64,000 nt of DNA, from positions 7,195,001 to 7,259,000 of the forward strand of contig NZ_CP025407.1 of assembly GCF_002847285.1 (NCBI RefSeq), in the 5' to 3' direction. Both the position numbers and the translations under genes were made by a program. Each line of letters begins with the position of its first letter. The first letter of the stretch is position 1. Below the pieces are notes generated by a model. It saw only the letters and a program-made list of their open reading frames with translations, did no database searches and had not been told where the DNA came from. Origin of the DNA: Streptomyces sp. CMB-StM0423 (GTDB lineage: Bacteria > Actinomycetota > Actinomycetes > Streptomycetales > Streptomycetaceae). This document shows, piece after piece, positions 61,728 through 64,000 of the stretch.

Positions 61728-63047
61728 ATGCGCACCTATCGCGAGCTGTTCAGGACCCCGGAGTTCACACCCCTCTTCGCCGCCTCCTCCCTCCAGGTCG
61801 CCGGGCTGACGATCAGCGGCCTGGCGCTCGGCACGCACATCTACGAGCAGACCGGCTCCCCGCTGCTGTCGGCCCTCGCGATGTTCGGCCCCTCGCTCGC
61901 CCAGGTGCTCGGCGCGACCCTGCTGCTGTCCGCCGCGGACCGGGTGCCGCCGCGCGGCGCCATGACCGCGCTCGCCCTCGTCCTCGCCGTCGCCACCGCC
62001 GCGCAGGCCGCGCCGGGGCTGCCGGTGTGGGCCGCGTTCGCGATCCTGCTCTGCCTCGGCCTGCTCGCCTCCGTGGGCGGCGGGGTGCGCTACGGGCTGC
62101 TCAACGAGATCCTGCCGCGCGACGGCTACCTGCTCGGCCGGTCGGTGGTCAACATGTCCGCCGGCGCCATGCAGATCGCCGGCTTCGCGGTCGGCGGCGT
62201 GCTCGTGACCGCCCTGTCCCCGCGCGGCACGCTCCTCGTCGCCGCCGCGGCGTTCCTCGCCGGCGCCGCCGTCGCCCGCGCCGGGCTCGGCCGCCGGGCG
62301 CCGCGCACGGCGGGGCGGCCCTCGGTCGCGGAGACCTGGCGGGTCAACGGGCTGCTCTGGTCCTCGCGGCACCGCCGCACGCTGTATCTCGCGCTGTGGC
62401 TGCCCAACGGCCTCGTCGTCGGCGCCGAGTCGCAGTTCGTGCCGTACGAACCGGACCGCGCCGGCGTCCTGCTGGCCCTCAGCGCGCTGGGCATGCTCAC
62501 CGGTGACGTCCTCGCGGGGCGGGTGCTCCCGGCCCGGTGGCGGCCCCGGCTCGGGGTGCCGCTGCTGTTGCTGCTGGCCGCCCCGTACCTGGTCTTCGCG
62601 CTGCGCCCGCCGCTGGCGGTGGCGGCGGTGGCGGTCACCGTCGCCGCGGCCGGGTTCGCCGCGAGCCTCGTCCAGCAGGAGCGGCTGATGGCGCTGACGC
62701 CGGACGAACTCAGCGGCCAGGCCCTCGGGTTGCACACCTCGGGGATGCTCACCATGCAGGGCGTGGCCGCCGCCCTCGCCGGCGGCATCGCGGAGGTGAC
62801 GTCCCCGGCGACGGCGATGGCCGCGATGGCGGCGCTGTCGATCGCCGTCACGCTGGCCCTGACCCCGGGCCTGCGCGCGGCGGGAGCGGCGAGTGCGGCA
62901 GGTGCGGCAGGTGCCGCGAGTGCCGCGGGTCCGGCGGGTGCCGCGGTCACCGCCCCGGCGCAGGACCCGGCCCCGCGTCCGCCCGGTGGCGGGGGCGGGA
63001 CGCGGGACCGGGAGTCCGGGGTCGGGCCGCGAGCGCCGCGCGCGTGA
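61728..63047 (+). CDS. MFS transporter
   Basis: A 439-residue protein from ATG 61728 (MRTYRELFRTPEFTPLF), 9 nt after GAGG; an ATG at 61698 adds ten residues but has no ribosome site. About 10-12 hydrophobic helices with a DHA-like/"MFS_3" feel; LNEILPRDGYLLGRSVVNMSAG and LVQQERLMALTPDELSGQALGLH are loops typical of this streptomycete group. The last 60 residues are an Ala/Gly/Ser repeat and Pro/Arg-rich tail, probably disordered. The divergent regulator suggests inducible efflux. Confidence 0.87.
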   Translation: MRTYRELFRTPEFTPLFAASSLQVAGLTISGLALGTHIYEQTGSPLLSALAMFGPSLAQVLGATLLLSAADRVPPRGAMTALALVLAVATAAQAAPGLPVWAAFAILLCLGLLASVGGGVRYGLLNEILPRDGYLLGRSVVNMSAGAMQIAGFAVGGVLVTALSPRGTLLVAAAAFLAGAAVARAGLGRRAPRTAGRPSVAETWRVNGLLWSSRHRRTLYLALWLPNGLVVGAESQFVPYEPDRAGVLLALSALGMLTGDVLAGRVLPARWRPRLGVPLLLLLAAPYLVFALRPPLAVAAVAVTVAAAGFAASLVQQERLMALTPDELSGQALGLHTSGMLTMQGVAAALAGGIAEVTSPATAMAAMAALSIAVTLALTPGLRAAGAASAAGAAGAASAAGPAGAAVTAPAQDPAPRPPGGGGGTRDRESGVGPRAPRA

Positions 63048-63129
63048 CCGCCCGGGCACGCCGTCGTGGTGGGGGGACGCCGTGCGGAGCACGCGGCGGC
63101 GGACCCGGGCGGAGCGTGTGCCGTACGCG

Positions 63130-64000
63130 CTACGCCGCGCGCCGCGCCGCCGCGCGGTGGCCGCGGATCAGCTCGGCGTAGCGCCGGCCGCTGCCCTTCA
63201 CGGTGCGCCGCTGGGTGGCGTAGTCGACGTGGACGAGCCCGAAGCGCTTGTCGTAGCCGTACGCCCACTCGAAGTTGTCCAGCAGCGACCAGGCGAAGTA
63301 CCCCGCCAGCGGCACGCCCCGGCGCACCGCCTCCGCGCAGGCGGCGAGGTGCTCCTCCAGATAGCGGGTGCGCTCCGGGTCGTCGATCTGGCCGTCGGGG
63401 CCGACCGCGTCCGGGTAGGCGGCGCCGTTCTCGGTGACGTACAGGCACCGGGCGCGGTAGTCGTCGGCCATCCGCTCCAGCGTCTTCGTCAGCCCCTCGG
63501 CGTGCACCTCCCAGCCCATCGCGGTGCGCCGCACGCCGGGCAGGTCGACCTGGCGCGCGTACGGCAGCGGCCCGTCCCGGTCGTCGGCGACGACCTGGCG
63601 GAAGTAGTAGTTCAGGCCCAGCCAGTCCAGCGGCGCGGCGATGGTCTCCAGGTCCCCGGGGCGCTCGGGCAGGTCCACGCCGTACAGCCGGCGCATGTCC
63701 TCCGGGTAACCGCGGCCGTGGACCGGGTCCATCCACCAGCGGTTGGTGTGCCCGTCGGCGCGCGCGGCCGCGGCGATGTCCTCGTCGCGGTCGGAGGCCG
63801 GCTCGCAGTGCGTGAGGTTGTTGACCAGCCCGATCCTGGCCCCCGGCACGGCGGCGCGCAGCGCCTGGACCGCCAGGCCGTGGCCGAGGTGCAGGTGGTA
63901 CGAGGCCCGTACCGCCGCCGTGAGATCGGTGAGCCCCGGGGCCATCCGGCCCTCCAGATGCCCGATCCAGGCCGAGCAGAGCGGCTCGTTGAGCGTGGCC
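63130..64000 (-). CDS. GH1 beta-glucosidase (5' end beyond window)
   Basis: At least 290 C-terminal residues. The acid/base Glu motif TLNEP is at the right edge (Glu codon 63985-63987) and the nucleophile Glu is in CLYVTENGAAY. Also GLNYYFRQ, YFAWSLLDNFEWAYGYDKRFGLVHVD and RRTVKGSGRRYAELI, diagnostic of glycoside hydrolase family 1. It hydrolyses beta-glucosides such as cellobiose in the cytoplasm. The start codon and any upstream CebR-type operator lie outside. Confidence 0.93.
   Translation of the reverse strand, partial: ATLNEPLCSAWIGHLEGRMAPGLTDLTAAVRASYHLHLGHGLAVQALRAAVPGARIGLVNNLTHCEPASDRDEDIAAAARADGHTNRWWMDPVHGRGYPEDMRRLYGVDLPERPGDLETIAAPLDWLGLNYYFRQVVADDRDGPLPYARQVDLPGVRRTAMGWEVHAEGLTKTLERMADDYRARCLYVTENGAAYPDAVGPDGQIDDPERTRYLEEHLAACAEAVRRGVPLAGYFAWSLLDNFEWAYGYDKRFGLVHVDYATQRRTVKGSGRRYAELIRGHRAAARRAA

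Overview
The window is very GC-rich with tightly packed genes. It has ATGA/GTGA start-stop overlaps, many GTG starts, Tat and Sec exported proteins, WhiJ-type XRE/DUF397 regulators, a c-di-AMP riboswitch in front of a LysM cell-wall gene, and a single TTA (bldA-type) codon. All of this points to a Streptomyces or close relative. I see no tRNA, rRNA, insertion sequence, prophage or CRISPR array.

Region 1 (1-16.4 kb) is ordinary streptomycete chromosome. It holds a riboswitch-controlled LysM protein (cut by the window edge), a luciferase-fold protein, an XRE + DUF397 pair divergent from a leaderless RsbW-like ATPase gene, and exported sugar-phosphate isomerase-like and PQQ-dehydrogenase/PKD proteins. 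It continues with an MscS channel, a NarL-type two-component system, a transglycosylase with a Lys-Ala-Pro-Ala-Pro-Ser repeat linker, a winged-helix protein, a universal stress protein and a secreted S1 protease. Region 2 (16.4-22.1 kb) looks like a small glycerolipid or ether-lipid locus: a degenerate diacylglycerol-kinase-like protein, an alkyl-DHAP-synthase-like flavoprotein, a TetR regulator coupled to glpD, and a secreted SGNH esterase.

Region 3 (22.2-42.1 kb) is a large oxalate/formate catabolic island. A leftward operon (sucC-sucD-carbonic anhydrase-aldehyde dehydrogenase) diverges from a rightward one (ThDP decarboxylase, frc formyl-CoA transferase, ADP-forming acyl-CoA ligase, OFA-family oxalate/formate transporter). 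Next come a FadR-type GntR regulator and moeA, both leftward. A second rightward operon encodes a PanE-like reductase, plausibly an oxalyl-CoA reductase, followed by a NAD-dependent molybdenum formate dehydrogenase and fdhD. The dehydrogenase is split and permuted: the N-terminal Fe-S part is the last structural gene, and NuoE and NuoF are fused through a linker containing an intergenic-type repeat. A 12-base motif (TGYMTACAGTMT) recurs at three promoters of the island and is a candidate GntR operator.

Region 4 (42.2-53.5 kb) is the most unusual. A TetR gene precedes a largely coupled operon for a diiron ferritin-like or desaturase-like protein, the nickel-pincer-nucleotide genes larE, larB and larC, a fatty-acyl reductase/HAD phosphatase fusion, a zinc alcohol dehydrogenase, a divergent LarA homologue and a PlsC-type acyltransferase. 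This suggests a nickel-pincer enzyme working in lipid or fatty-alcohol metabolism. A perfect TCAACA-GA-TGTTGA palindrome lies just behind the -10 box.

Region 5 (53.5-64 kb) returns to mixed chromosomal genes: a GC-rich intergenic repeat, an actinobacterial family-A polymerase without 5'-nuclease, a PrmC-like methyltransferase, a Tat-exported DUF4185 protein, a PPOX-fold protein and a DUF574-type methyltransferase. It ends with an NTF2-fold/SDR pair (the SDR carries the TTA codon), a divergent regulator/MFS pair and a GH1 beta-glucosidase running off the right edge.
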